IMG/VR virus record: IMGVR_UViG_3300033148_004740
Location: 1 to 64,000 of that record
DNA length: 64,000 bases
Strand: one strand, 5' to 3'
From: a virus
The notes below the pieces were generated by a model. It was not told the origin of the DNA, did no database searches, and saw nothing but the letters and a program-made list of their open reading frames with translations. A program made the position numbers and the translations under genes. Every line of letters begins with the position of its first letter. Within the stretch, counting starts at the first letter, position 1. Of this stretch, positions 32,272-40,744 are shown piece after piece.

Positions 32272-35200
32272 TTAGTTAAAGTGTAATACTACCTTTGCTA
32301 GTACGTTTGTTCCTGAACCTACTGACTCTGCACAGTGCCCTATTTCCTGCCAGTGTGATGGATCAGCTCCAGGAGGAGAAGTTGTTGTGGCATCAGCCCG
32401 GCCTGGAGTAGTAGAACCTGTTCTTACCCAGTATCCCCTAGTCGCCGCAGTACTATTCTCTATCAGGACCTCTGCAATACCATTTACTATTACCCATACC
32501 TCTGCCCCATCTGCAATGCCATCTTCATAGATAACACCAACAGGATCATCACAATCTATGCTGGTCACATCTACAGCATTATCTACTGAAGCAGACATTT
32601 CTACAACCGTCCCCTTTACAGAGCTAGCTCCAGTCTTATTAGTTAGACGGACAGCAATACCTCCCTCAGGAGTTAGTTGTACTTTAGGTGCCTTCAGATA
32701 ACCTGTTGTCTCGATACCTTCTGCGTCATTAGTAGTATCAATAGAGAGGATGCCTTCTTTATCAGTAGAATCAAAGGAGAGGCCAGAAGCTTCATTGTCT
32801 GCAAGGTCCCAATCCATCGCAGCAAAGTTGAAGAAGTCACCAGCGTAGTTGTAGAATGCGTAATTACCCTCAGAGCTTCCAGTAGCATACGCCAACAAAC
32901 CTATGTTCTCTCCTGTCGCCCTTACCTCAGAACTTATACCAGCAACTCCGATAAGCCACCCTGTTCCCGTAGAACCAACAGCCTCTCCGTACACACCGTA
33001 ACCCTGAGAACCAGCCCCTGAGACCTTAGCGATGCCGGATACGCCTCGTGCATCTCTCGTACCAGTGTCAGTTTCAGCCTCCGCCACAAGACCAACATAC
33101 GAAACTGCGAAATCCATCCCTGTGTCATCGCGACTCACAATCATCCGAGCATTTGGAAAATCAGCAGAATCCGCAGTATTACCAATACGCACTTGCTCAG
33201 CGTCGTCAGTCGTATCGAGAACCAAAAGTCCTCTATGGTCGGTCGAGTTGAAGGACAATCCACTGGCAGTATTATCAGCTAAGAGCCAGTCGGCGGCGGC
33301 ATTAGTACAAATATCACCACCATTAATCCATAGAGCATAGTTTTCGTCACCATTAGTCGCCCAAAGATAAGAGGCAATATTTCGGCCACCAATATGGCCA
33401 TTAGTCGCATGTGCACGGATACCTATAGCATCTCCAGTATCGCCTGTTACTGGTACGCGCCCCATCCCAAAAACGACATTGGCCTGGGTTGAACCATCAA
33501 CAGAGCTAACCCCAAATACTGCAGTTCCCCCTGAGTTCTCTGACGCAACAGAAAAGTTACCGTCAAATATTCCGCCAGTGTGGGCTTTAGAAACAAGCAT
33601 CCGAGCATTGGGGAAGTCAGCAGAGTCGGCCGTATCTCCAATGCGTATTTGCTCTGCGTCAGTTGTTGTATCAAGGACCAGAAGACCTTCGTGGTCAGCC
33701 GAGTTAAAGGAAAGGCCACTAGCTACATTATCGGCTAGTATCCAGTCATGAGCCGCGACGGAAAGAAAATCTCCACCTAGATTATAGAAAGCATAGTCAG
33801 CACTGCCATTAGATGCATTAGCAAGTATGGCGATATTTAGGCCAGCAGAATGTGAATCCAACGACTGTGCGCTGATACCAATCGCAGCACCTGTTACGCT
33901 CGGGGCCGACACCTTGGCAATGCTGTTGATACCTGTCGCCTGGGTCGCGGTCGTCGCCCTGGCAATAAATAACCCGCCGAGTGCGGCCGCCGACGCATCA
34001 GCTTCCGCCTCACCTACGATGCCGGCATAACCGGAGGATGAGCCACCAGTGTCAGCCTGACTTACAATTAGCTGAGCCCCAGGAAAATCAGCGTTGTCTG
34101 CGGTGTTGCCTACTCGAACCTGCTCTACTCCGCTTGTTGTGTCTAGAACAAGAAGGTTTGGATAAACATCAATATCTGTACCAAAATCACGACTATTAAA
34201 TGTTAGTGATTCTGATTGGCCATAGCGTATAGCAAAGATTTTTGAGCCGGCGTGCTCGTATGCCCCTATGTCACCTCGGGCCAAAAATATAGAATAGTTA
34301 GCTATAGAGCTATTGTCTGCAAAAAAGTACCCCCCTATATTTCGACCACCAGCATGATCCTCTACAGCATAACAGCCAATGCCATGTGCCCAACCAGAAC
34401 TATCAGTGTCGGATACGCCTCCAATAAACCAACCTCCGTAAGCAGAATTATTTCCAGCAACGGAACCATGGCCCCCAACGCCGCACCCGTATAAAAACTC
34501 AGTATCGTCAGATTTTGCCTCTCCTACAATTCCAAAACGTGCATATTCATTGGGGTCAGCACCTGGGCCAGAATGGCTAAAGATAGCCCTTGCATAGGGA
34601 AAATCAGCTGACCTTGCCGTATTCCCGACTCTCATCTGCTCCAACCCATCTGTAGTGTCCAATACCAGCAATCCTCGATGATCTGGAGAATTAAAGGAAA
34701 GTCCACTAGCTACATTGTCGGCTAGTATCCAGTCCATCGCAGAGAAGTTATAGAAATCACCACCATCAATCTGTAAAGCATAGTTCTCCGATGCGCCACT
34801 AGCAAAAGCATATAGAGCCACATTGCGACCAACATGAGATCCCATAGCAAGACCCTGCAAGCCAATGGCAAATCTATTTGAGGTAGTATTCTCACCAGCC
34901 CATCCCCATCCTGATATCCCAATTCCATCGCAGTCGTCGGACAAAACACCTATAGACATTAGCCCTACACCAGATCGGACATCATCTGCTACAGCCTCTG
35001 TGACTAAACCAAGATTAGAGAAAGTATAGAAAAAGCCAGTATCCTCTTTACTCAAGATACATTGAGCATATGGAAAATCTGCAGAGTCAGCTGTCTCGCC
35101 AATTCTTACCTGCTCAGCATCGTCTGTTGTGTCGAGAACGAGTAGTCCTCTGTGGTCGGTCGAGTTAAAGGAAAGGCCGGAGGCAGTATCATCTGCTAGG

Positions 35201-36531
35201 TTCCAATCAAGACCAGTATATTCTGAATAAATGTCTCCCCCGGTGATAAATATTGCTGCATTGAACGTTTCAGAGCCTGCAGCATATACCTCAAGAGCTA
35301 CATTGGGTCCACTAATATGAGGTTGATATGAATAAAATGTTGCACCTATGGCGCCGCCAACATCAGTAGTATCTGAGACTGTACCTTCAGCGTATATCCC
35401 ATATCCAGAATACTCTCCGAGCGATCTTGAAACAGCAACAAGACCCGCAGCATAGTTGCTCCCGATGACAGGAGCCTCAGTATATATCCCAACATTTTGG
35501 TCAAACGGATCTACATATCCTGTCTCAGAATGACTTACAATCATTCTGGCACCAGGAAAATCTGCAGAGTCAGCAGTATCACCAATGCGAACTTGTTCTA
35601 GATCGTCTGTCGTGTCGAGGACTAGTAGACCTCTGTGGTCGGTCGAGTTAAAGGACAATCCAGAAGCAGTGTCGTCAGCGAGAACCCAATTTTGAGCAGC
35701 GACACTCCATATGTCTCCAAACATAGCAAGGGCATAGTTGGATGTTCCGTTCATAGCCTGACCAATTAGACCAACATTCATTGCATTACGAGGCTGAAGC
35801 GCATAACCTCCTACACCTAAACCCCAACCTAAATCCTCTGCGCCAGAAGATAATGCCAAACCGGTTATTCCAACAGAATTTTTGCTACCAAAACTTTTTG
35901 CGACACCGACTGTCCCTATAGCGCCAAGAGACTCATTGGCCACAGCTTCTGATACCAAACCTATAATGCCAGTCTCCGCAGTATAACCCGTATCACCTTG
36001 GCTAATAACAACTTGAGTATACGGAGAATCTACACTGCTAGCAGCAGATCCCACAAGAACCTTACCCTCAACATCTAGTCCACTAGCAACATTAACCTGA
36101 GCAGCAATAGCTAGGGGGTCATCTGCCTTGAGATAGTAACGAGAGTCTAGTTCGTCGTGTGCAAAGGCGTCATCCTTGTGAGCCTGAAGAGCTCCACCTG
36201 AGCCAGTGAGCTCAAGCTGAGTGATCTCTTCGCTAAGAGAGTTGATCTGTGGCTGAAGGACAGCAAGAAGAGCCTTGAGTTGGCGCTGAGAAGCATTGTT
36301 ATTCAGCGCGAGCTGTACTTCGTTGACGGTGGTCTCGAGATCTGTAATCCTCTGAGTAGAGGGAGCTGGACCAACACCATCTTCTTGAATCTGTGTAAGC
36401 TGAGTAGAGAGAATAGAGAGAGCGGCTTTGAGCTCTCGCTTGCTTGCAGAATTGTTGATTGCCGTCTGAAGAGTATTCAGGGTAGTTTCGATGTCTTCGA
36501 TACGTCTGATTTCGGGATCTGTGAGTGCCAT
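32272..36531 (-). CDS. Second giant repetitive fibre-like protein (1,419 aa), paralogue
   Basis: Starts MALTDPEIRRIEDIETTLNT with AGGAG 8 bases before the ATG. The N-terminal coiled coil is present twice (about residues 5-50 and 60-110), where the larger paralogue has it once. About seven units with the GLLVLDTT/ADFPNARM theme follow. The C-terminal 140 residues differ from the paralogue: a beta domain with GTVVEMSASVDNAVDVTSID, GVIYEDGIADGAEVWVIVNG and an end NVLAKVVLHFN, resembling capsid-decoration-like or fibre tip domains of other phages. The two genes are 11 bases apart and probably come from one duplication. They may form two fibre types or one compound fibre. Confidence 0.85.
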   Translation of the reverse strand: MALTDPEIRRIEDIETTLNTLQTAINNSASKRELKAALSILSTQLTQIQEDGVGPAPSTQRITDLETTVNEVQLALNNNASQRQLKALLAVLQPQINSLSEEITQLELTGSGGALQAHKDDAFAHDELDSRYYLKADDPLAIAAQVNVASGLDVEGKVLVGSAASSVDSPYTQVVISQGDTGYTAETGIIGLVSEAVANESLGAIGTVGVAKSFGSKNSVGITGLALSSGAEDLGWGLGVGGYALQPRNAMNVGLIGQAMNGTSNYALAMFGDIWSVAAQNWVLADDTASGLSFNSTDHRGLLVLDTTDDLEQVRIGDTADSADFPGARMIVSHSETGYVDPFDQNVGIYTEAPVIGSNYAAGLVAVSRSLGEYSGYGIYAEGTVSDTTDVGGAIGATFYSYQPHISGPNVALEVYAAGSETFNAAIFITGGDIYSEYTGLDWNLADDTASGLSFNSTDHRGLLVLDTTDDAEQVRIGETADSADFPYAQCILSKEDTGFFYTFSNLGLVTEAVADDVRSGVGLMSIGVLSDDCDGIGISGWGWAGENTTSNRFAIGLQGLAMGSHVGRNVALYAFASGASENYALQIDGGDFYNFSAMDWILADNVASGLSFNSPDHRGLLVLDTTDGLEQMRVGNTARSADFPYARAIFSHSGPGADPNEYARFGIVGEAKSDDTEFLYGCGVGGHGSVAGNNSAYGGWFIGGVSDTDSSGWAHGIGCYAVEDHAGGRNIGGYFFADNSSIANYSIFLARGDIGAYEHAGSKIFAIRYGQSESLTFNSRDFGTDIDVYPNLLVLDTTSGVEQVRVGNTADNADFPGAQLIVSQADTGGSSSGYAGIVGEAEADASAAALGGLFIARATTATQATGINSIAKVSAPSVTGAAIGISAQSLDSHSAGLNIAILANASNGSADYAFYNLGGDFLSVAAHDWILADNVASGLSFNSADHEGLLVLDTTTDAEQIRIGDTADSADFPNARMLVSKAHTGGIFDGNFSVASENSGGTAVFGVSSVDGSTQANVVFGMGRVPVTGDTGDAIGIRAHATNGHIGGRNIASYLWATNGDENYALWINGGDICTNAAADWLLADNTASGLSFNSTDHRGLLVLDTTDDAEQVRIGNTADSADFPNARMIVSRDDTGMDFAVSYVGLVAEAETDTGTRDARGVSGIAKVSGAGSQGYGVYGEAVGSTGTGWLIGVAGISSEVRATGENIGLLAYATGSSEGNYAFYNYAGDFFNFAAMDWDLADNEASGLSFDSTDKEGILSIDTTNDAEGIETTGYLKAPKVQLTPEGGIAVRLTNKTGASSVKGTVVEMSASVDNAVDVTSIDCDDPVGVIYEDGIADGAEVWVIVNGIAEVLIENSTAATRGYWVRTGSTTPGRADATTTSPPGADPSHWQEIGHCAESVGSGTNVLAKVVLHFN
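32700..36060 (-). repeat. Array of about 7 related fibre units in the second fibre gene
   Basis: Same protein theme as the larger array. Examples of unit boundaries are SADFPGARMIVSHSETG, SADFPYAQCILSKEDTG and SADFPNARMIVSRDDTG. The final unit is degenerate (GILSIDTTNDAEGI). A stretch near 33,900-33,980 is more GC-rich than its surroundings, so units seem to differ in origin. Confidence 0.8.
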
Positions 36532-36831
36532 TTATGGAACTCCTGGTGTGTAACCGGTCTCCGCTGGGCCGGGACCCTTTTGGGTAGAGTCTTCCTCTCT
36601 GTCCTCCTTTCTCCTATCCTGAACTATCTTTATAGCAGGACGGGTATAGGCCATGTGGGTTCCGATGTTTCCACCACAGTAGACTGCATAGGTAGCAGTT
36701 AGGCCACCTAAAAAAGTAGCGAAGTAGGGACCAACATGTGGAAGAACCATGACAGCAATAAATCCAGCAATGGCTGCCATAATCAGGTACAGTCCCATCT
36801 TGAATTTACGACCATTGCGTGACTCTGCCAT
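36532..36831 (-). CDS. Two-helix membrane protein, possible holin (99 aa)
   Basis: ATG forms TAATG with the preceding stop. A basic N-terminus (SRNGRKFK) is followed by two membrane helices (about 12-31 and 37-56, LYLIMAAIAGFIAVMVLP and FATFLGGLTATYAVYCGGNI) and a charged cytoplasmic tail with DRRKEDREED. Size, topology and the charged tail fit a class II-type holin, but the endolysin lies 20 kb away and the neighbours are fibre genes. It could equally be a structural membrane protein. Confidence 0.55.
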   Translation of the reverse strand: MAESRNGRKFKMGLYLIMAAIAGFIAVMVLPHVGPYFATFLGGLTATYAVYCGGNIGTHMAYTRPAIKIVQDRRKEDREEDSTQKGPGPAETGYTPGVP

Positions 36832-37145
36832 TAGCGACGCCTCCCTCGATTTTCCAGAACTGTTTTCACGTCCTTCTTGATCTCTGTGACATCTTCTTTG
36901 ATACCCTTGATAAGCTCATCGTCACGAGCCTGGCTAACAGTAAGCTTAGAGACTGTCTCCTCTAGCTTAGAGACTCGGTTCTCGAGGTAACTTGTGCCAG
37001 CGGTCATCATGCCCCACTGAACAGCAAGCCCAGCTATGATAATGAGAACGGTAGTAAGTGGACCAACATACCACTTCTCAGATCTTTTTCCATTCTTTTC
37101 AAGGCGTTCTAGTCGTAGATCGGTAGAGGTAGGGTTTTCAGACAT
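36831..37145 (-). CDS. Single-pass membrane protein with C-terminal coiled coil (104 aa)
   Basis: The ATG at 37145 has GAGGAG 7 bases upstream and lies just after the promoter at 37164-37191, which excludes the longer frame to 37271. Charged residues 1-25, a membrane helix at about 28-48 (PLTTVLIIIAGLAVQWGMM), then a coiled coil with Leu/Val heptads (RVSKLEETVSKLTVSQ) and a basic end. The layout resembles small lysis-accessory proteins with a coil, although in XhlA-type proteins the coil comes first. First gene of the fibre operon. Confidence 0.6.
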   Translation of the reverse strand: MSENPTSTDLRLERLEKNGKRSEKWYVGPLTTVLIIIAGLAVQWGMMTAGTSYLENRVSKLEETVSKLTVSQARDDELIKGIKEDVTEIKKDVKTVLENRGRRR

Positions 37146-37163
37146 GAGACCACTCCTCTGGAG

Positions 37164-37191
37164 AGTATAGCATGTAGAGAAGTGGGGACAA
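37164..37191 (-). promoter_or_regulatory. Extended -10 promoter for the membrane/fibre operon
   Basis: On the minus strand, TTGTCC (37186-37191) and TATACT (37164-37169) are 16 bases apart, and the -10 is preceded by TGC (extended -10). The gap of about 55 bases between the glycan genes and the membrane-protein gene holds little else. The -35 TTGTC core is shared with the promoter at 24960-24988. Confidence 0.6.
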
Positions 37192-37200
37192 TAGTGGGGA

Positions 37201-38016
37201 TTAGGCCTCTTCTGGGTGATACACCTGGAAATAGAGCTTGTACATCTCACGGTGCTCAGAGGCTCCGTCAAACCCGTCTATGTCCTTGTATTTATGCATC
37301 CATTCCTTGACCCGCTCGTCAATGTTTCCTCGGATCAAATAGCTGTCAAACTGATGCCAGGTATGGATACCTAGACTAGCAGAGATGTCTCGGAGGTTGA
37401 TCCACCTCTCATTCTTCTTCCCTAGATTGGGACCACCACCACCACAGAATAGGTTTCGAGCTCCACGGTGCCAGATCACATTCTCCTGCTTGATGTGCTC
37501 ATAGACCAGCTTAGTGTCCATAATCTGGTGAGGATGGTTCTTCAGATGCTCATGTGGATTACCAGCATAAACAGTATCGGCGTAGCGCTTGAAGAGCAGA
37601 CGCTTGTGATACTTATCAAGGTTCTCCCAGACGCGCTCTGGTCCCTTGTAGGAGACTGAGCGACACTGGAACCCAATCATATCCTTCCCACGTCCCTCAG
37701 CTAAATCTACGAGGTCTGAAAGCCTTTTCATAGTCTTCTCTTCGAAGAGCTCATCTGGATCAGAGACCAGGGCCCAGCTGTCAGCCGGGACATGCTTGAG
37801 GTAGTTGTTCCTCTGCTGAGAGAAGTTGTCGTTCCAAGGACGGAGGAAGAACTTGAGCTTTGGCTCTTTTTCCTCCCAGTTTCTCATATAGAAGATAGTA
37901 TCATCTACTGAGCCACCATCTACAATAACTGCCTTGTCTACATAAGGGAGATATCGGCGCAAGCAGCGGACTGTCTCTGACAGTCTATTCTGTGTCATAG
38001 AACAGTAAGTAATCAT
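37201..38016 (-). CDS. Family 2-like glycosyltransferase
   Basis: A 271-residue GT-A enzyme. The N-terminal nucleotide-binding part carries VIVDGGSVDDT and the metal motif region SDPDELFEE near 85-93, as in WaaE/KdtX-type beta-glucosyltransferases. The C-half has Arg/His-rich and Trp-rich segments. It is the last gene of the glycan block, followed by the promoter of the fibre operon. It would add a sugar to a lipid-linked or protein-linked acceptor; the donor sugar is unknown. Confidence 0.8.
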   Translation of the reverse strand: MITYCSMTQNRLSETVRCLRRYLPYVDKAVIVDGGSVDDTIFYMRNWEEKEPKLKFFLRPWNDNFSQQRNNYLKHVPADSWALVSDPDELFEEKTMKRLSDLVDLAEGRGKDMIGFQCRSVSYKGPERVWENLDKYHKRLLFKRYADTVYAGNPHEHLKNHPHQIMDTKLVYEHIKQENVIWHRGARNLFCGGGGPNLGKKNERWINLRDISASLGIHTWHQFDSYLIRGNIDERVKEWMHKYKDIDGFDGASEHREMYKLYFQVYHPEEA

Positions 38017-38017
38017 C

Positions 38018-38752
38018 TTATAGCCTTTCTGGTTTTCGTGCCTTTGCTACTACGTATCCCTGTTTCCTCTGACCCTTCCAAAAACAGTCGGGAGGGATAC
38101 GTTTCCCATCAGAGTAGAATAGATCTACTGCATAGAAGCCTGCTTTGATTAGCAGGCCGTAAGCTTGTCCCGGAGTATAGCAAACTAAGTGCTTCTGGTC
38201 GGTGCCATGGGCACAGTGGGAAGAAGCGGCGGGCCATTCAAGTGTGATAAATCCACCTGGCACGAGGAGCCTGAACTGTTCCTTGAGAAGGAGGATAGGT
38301 GCGATTGCATGCTCTAGTATCTGACAGCCTAATACCATGCGGACTGATTCATCAGGGAAGGGGATAGCCTCGCAGCAGCCTTCCTTGATATAGTCTCCAA
38401 GACCAAGGATGTCTCGAGCAAAATGAATATTCAGATTACCAATGGTTATTCCATAAGCTTCTAGCCCATGAGCTCGCGACACTAGCATCTCTCTGCCACT
38501 CCCCGCTCCCAGATGGAGAATTCTGTCTCCCTTTTCAAGATGCTTAATGTACCCATAGACGCGCTTCCATGAAGCAGAGTCATCTACTACCTCTAGGTCC
38601 TGGGTCTTCAGCTGGTTATGGAACTGCTCTCCTAGCGACAGAATCTGTATGGTTCCTAGACCAAAGGGCTCATGTTTCCGCTTCTGAGACTTGAACTTCT
38701 TGAGCTGAGCAAGTCTTTCTTTCTCGGTAATGCTATATGTTCCAGTACTCAT
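38018..38752 (-). CDS. SAM-dependent methyltransferase (class I)
   Basis: Motif I LHLGAGSGREML near residue 80, an acidic residue after the second strand is not obvious, and the later motifs LGCQILEHA and PGGFITLEWP are clear. 244 aa. The N-terminal 60 residues are extra. It overlaps the next gene by 20 bases. In a sugar cluster such an enzyme commonly methylates hydroxyls of a glycan or a nucleotide sugar. Confidence 0.8.
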   Translation of the reverse strand: MSTGTYSITEKERLAQLKKFKSQKRKHEPFGLGTIQILSLGEQFHNQLKTQDLEVVDDSASWKRVYGYIKHLEKGDRILHLGAGSGREMLVSRAHGLEAYGITIGNLNIHFARDILGLGDYIKEGCCEAIPFPDESVRMVLGCQILEHAIAPILLLKEQFRLLVPGGFITLEWPAASSHCAHGTDQKHLVCYTPGQAYGLLIKAGFYAVDLFYSDGKRIPPDCFWKGQRKQGYVVAKARKPERL

Positions 38753-39548
38753 CCGGGACCTCCGTTACCCTTTCATCTTGATAATGGACTATCTTTACAC
38801 TAGGTGAGAGTTTCTTCTTATGGAGAGTATAGAAGTATTGAAGATCCTCAGGAACAGCCCAGTGCTTGTACTGTGACATAGCTAGACTGAGGCTAGTCTG
38901 AGTGAATGACTGGACAAAATCCTCTCCTAGAGATAGGACCTTTTCTGCCATCTCATACCACTTCTCCGGGAAGCCGAGACCTGTCTTGTAGATAACCAGT
39001 CCAGAACAGAAGTAGAAGTTGGCAAGCTTCTTATCTATGTGGGACAGGACCCTCTCTTTAGGAGGGTCGATCCCAGCTACCTCGTACATCTTCTGCCATA
39101 GGTGGTTGTCCTCTGGTCTAGCCCACTTGTGGGTACTCCAGGTCGAGGGAGAGGCACCGACCTCTGCTCCTTCAACGCCTTCGATCAACTGCTCTAGTGC
39201 CCCCTTGTACATGTACATGTCAGTGTCCATCCACATAGCATATGGGGTGGAGACAGATTTTGTTAGAGCGCAGGATAGAATCTTTTGGAAGAGTGGAGGG
39301 TGACTTTTCTCGGGGTAGATTGGCCGTCGCTGACAGCCCAAATCCTTTAGTTGTTTTTCGTGCTCGGGGTAAGGGGGGAAGTCAGACCTGAAGAATGTGA
39401 GGATAGGAAGATCCGCGTGCTCCCCACCATTCATTCTGATTGAACGGACCAGGCGCACAGCTAACTCGCTGTATCTCTTGAACCGATGAGAACCAATCTT
39501 CCCTATCTGGCGTCCGTCACAGGACGTGATGATTGTGAGCTTGTCCAT
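38733..39548 (-). CDS. GT-A type glycosyltransferase with DxD motif
   Basis: The 271-residue protein has MWMDTDMYMY in the middle, the DxD metal site of retaining GT-A enzymes, and a conserved-looking NFYFCSGLVIYKTG and HWAVPEDLQYFYTLH in the second half. It starts at an ATG overlapping the next gene. The N-terminus begins DKLTIITSCDGRQIGK. It is probably a nucleotide-sugar transferase acting on an internal acceptor. Exact family uncertain. Confidence 0.75.
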   Translation of the reverse strand: MDKLTIITSCDGRQIGKIGSHRFKRYSELAVRLVRSIRMNGGEHADLPILTFFRSDFPPYPEHEKQLKDLGCQRRPIYPEKSHPPLFQKILSCALTKSVSTPYAMWMDTDMYMYKGALEQLIEGVEGAEVGASPSTWSTHKWARPEDNHLWQKMYEVAGIDPPKERVLSHIDKKLANFYFCSGLVIYKTGLGFPEKWYEMAEKVLSLGEDFVQSFTQTSLSLAMSQYKHWAVPEDLQYFYTLHKKKLSPSVKIVHYQDERVTEVPDEYWNI

Positions 39549-40153
39549 TACATCACCACCTGGTAGAGATACTCACTAGGCTTCTTGAATTTGATCATCT
39601 TCAAACCAAACTGTTTCATAAAGTACCCCCATCCTGAACGTGTAAAACTATACTTGTCATGCATCTGCTCTTTGAACTCAGGGGCATCAGGAAACGTTAA
39701 TTTGTAGTTGTCTTTTCTAAACGTGTTTTCGCTACACATAAAGTAACCACCTGGTTTGAGTATGCGAACAATCTCTCGAAGCACAACCGCCTTGTCAACA
39801 TGGTTATTGTGCTGAAGAACAGCAGCAGTAAAGACTAGGTCAATACTGTCCTTTGCCAGATGAAGACTGTTCCAAAGAGTCCTTTGGAAACGACAGCGAG
39901 CTGACTCTCCACGTTCTTTTGCTTGCTTTACCATGTCGTCGTTTTGATCAAGACCGAGGTAATCATACTCTTTGAAAAGATCTCTCCAGAGCCCGCTACC
40001 ACAGCCAAAATCAACAACCTTCTCTATCTCCTTAAGGCCACGAACCCACTCTCTAAGCACATAGTCATCATTGAAATTATGTAGCTTAAGATTGTCTTGA
40101 GCCTGTTCGTCCGCATGTCTAGACCAAACATCGATATCACGGCCATCTGCCAT
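39548..40153 (-). CDS. SAM-dependent methyltransferase (class I)
   Basis: 201 aa. Motif I VVDFGCGSGLWRDLF, the acidic residue in YLGLDQND, and LKPGGYFMCSENTF are clear. The C-terminal part (YSFTRSGWGYFMKQFG) resembles that of the methyltransferase at 40744-41361, which suggests duplication. Starts and stops are tightly packed with neighbours. Substrate likely a sugar or nucleotide sugar. Confidence 0.82.
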   Translation of the reverse strand: MADGRDIDVWSRHADEQAQDNLKLHNFNDDYVLREWVRGLKEIEKVVDFGCGSGLWRDLFKEYDYLGLDQNDDMVKQAKERGESARCRFQRTLWNSLHLAKDSIDLVFTAAVLQHNNHVDKAVVLREIVRILKPGGYFMCSENTFRKDNYKLTFPDAPEFKEQMHDKYSFTRSGWGYFMKQFGLKMIKFKKPSEYLYQVVM

Positions 40154-40156
40154 ACC

Positions 40157-40744
40157 TTATCCTCCCCATTCAAATAGAGTTTTTCTAAAGTTCCAAAAGT
40201 TCCACGAGGTGTTAAGGGTAAAGAGGTCTCTTATAATGATACCGTTAAGCTTTGCATAGGCAGCTCGATGTTCTTCAGCAGTTTTGAAATGCCCCTCTGC
40301 CACAAAAGAGACTGGGGCCATCTTTATTCCAGCTGATTTCCAGACCGCTAGGCGATGCCTTCCCTCGTTAATCCTATTCAGCTCTCCTTCGACCCTGGGT
40401 CTGTTCTCTCGGATGATCCTGGGTAGCCAATTTTCTGGGCGGAGCATTTGCTCCAAGTGCCTTGAAGATAATCTATCGGACAAGACAGTGAAAGAGGTGG
40501 TTATTGGCGAGAGATATCCCCAGTTCTTAATAGAGTGGACCAGGTTATAGAAGTTCTCTTTACGTGACTTCGTGTTCTTCTTGTCCCCATAAAGAAAAAT
40601 CGCTTGCTTGAGCATACCCTCCTCATCCTCTGCTAGAGCAAGCTCAACAAAGTCCGTTAGACCTTTCATCTTCCCTGGCCAGTCAATGATTACAGAATCG
40701 ATATCGACGAAGCCAAGGTTAACAAACTCTGGGGCATGAAACAT
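40157..40744 (-). CDS. ParB/sulfiredoxin-fold protein
   Basis: 195 aa. The core motif NEGRHRLAVWKSAGIKMAPV is the ParB-N type GRHR signature, which binds a nucleotide, and LSPITTSFTVL lies before it. The rest is helical and includes a Trp-rich end. ParB-like proteins can act as nucleases, kinases or DNA binders; here its place among sugar genes points to phosphotransfer or a glycan-related use. Function not shown. Confidence 0.7.
   Translation of the reverse strand: MFHAPEFVNLGFVDIDSVIIDWPGKMKGLTDFVELALAEDEEGMLKQAIFLYGDKKNTKSRKENFYNLVHSIKNWGYLSPITTSFTVLSDRLSSRHLEQMLRPENWLPRIIRENRPRVEGELNRINEGRHRLAVWKSAGIKMAPVSFVAEGHFKTAEEHRAAYAKLNGIIIRDLFTLNTSWNFWNFRKTLFEWGG

Noticed and set aside
26560-36060. 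Regular repeats that might be read as a CRISPR array
   Set aside because: Units are 330-450 bases, imperfect and in frame with one protein each; no short identical repeats with unique spacers are present. The Cas4-like genes are ordinary phage nucleases and no cas1 or cas2 is seen.
37146-37271. Longer start at 37271 for the coiled-coil membrane protein
   Set aside because: The extra residues cross the promoter-like elements at 37164-37191 and the end of the glycosyltransferase gene; the ATG at 37145 has GAGGAG in place.
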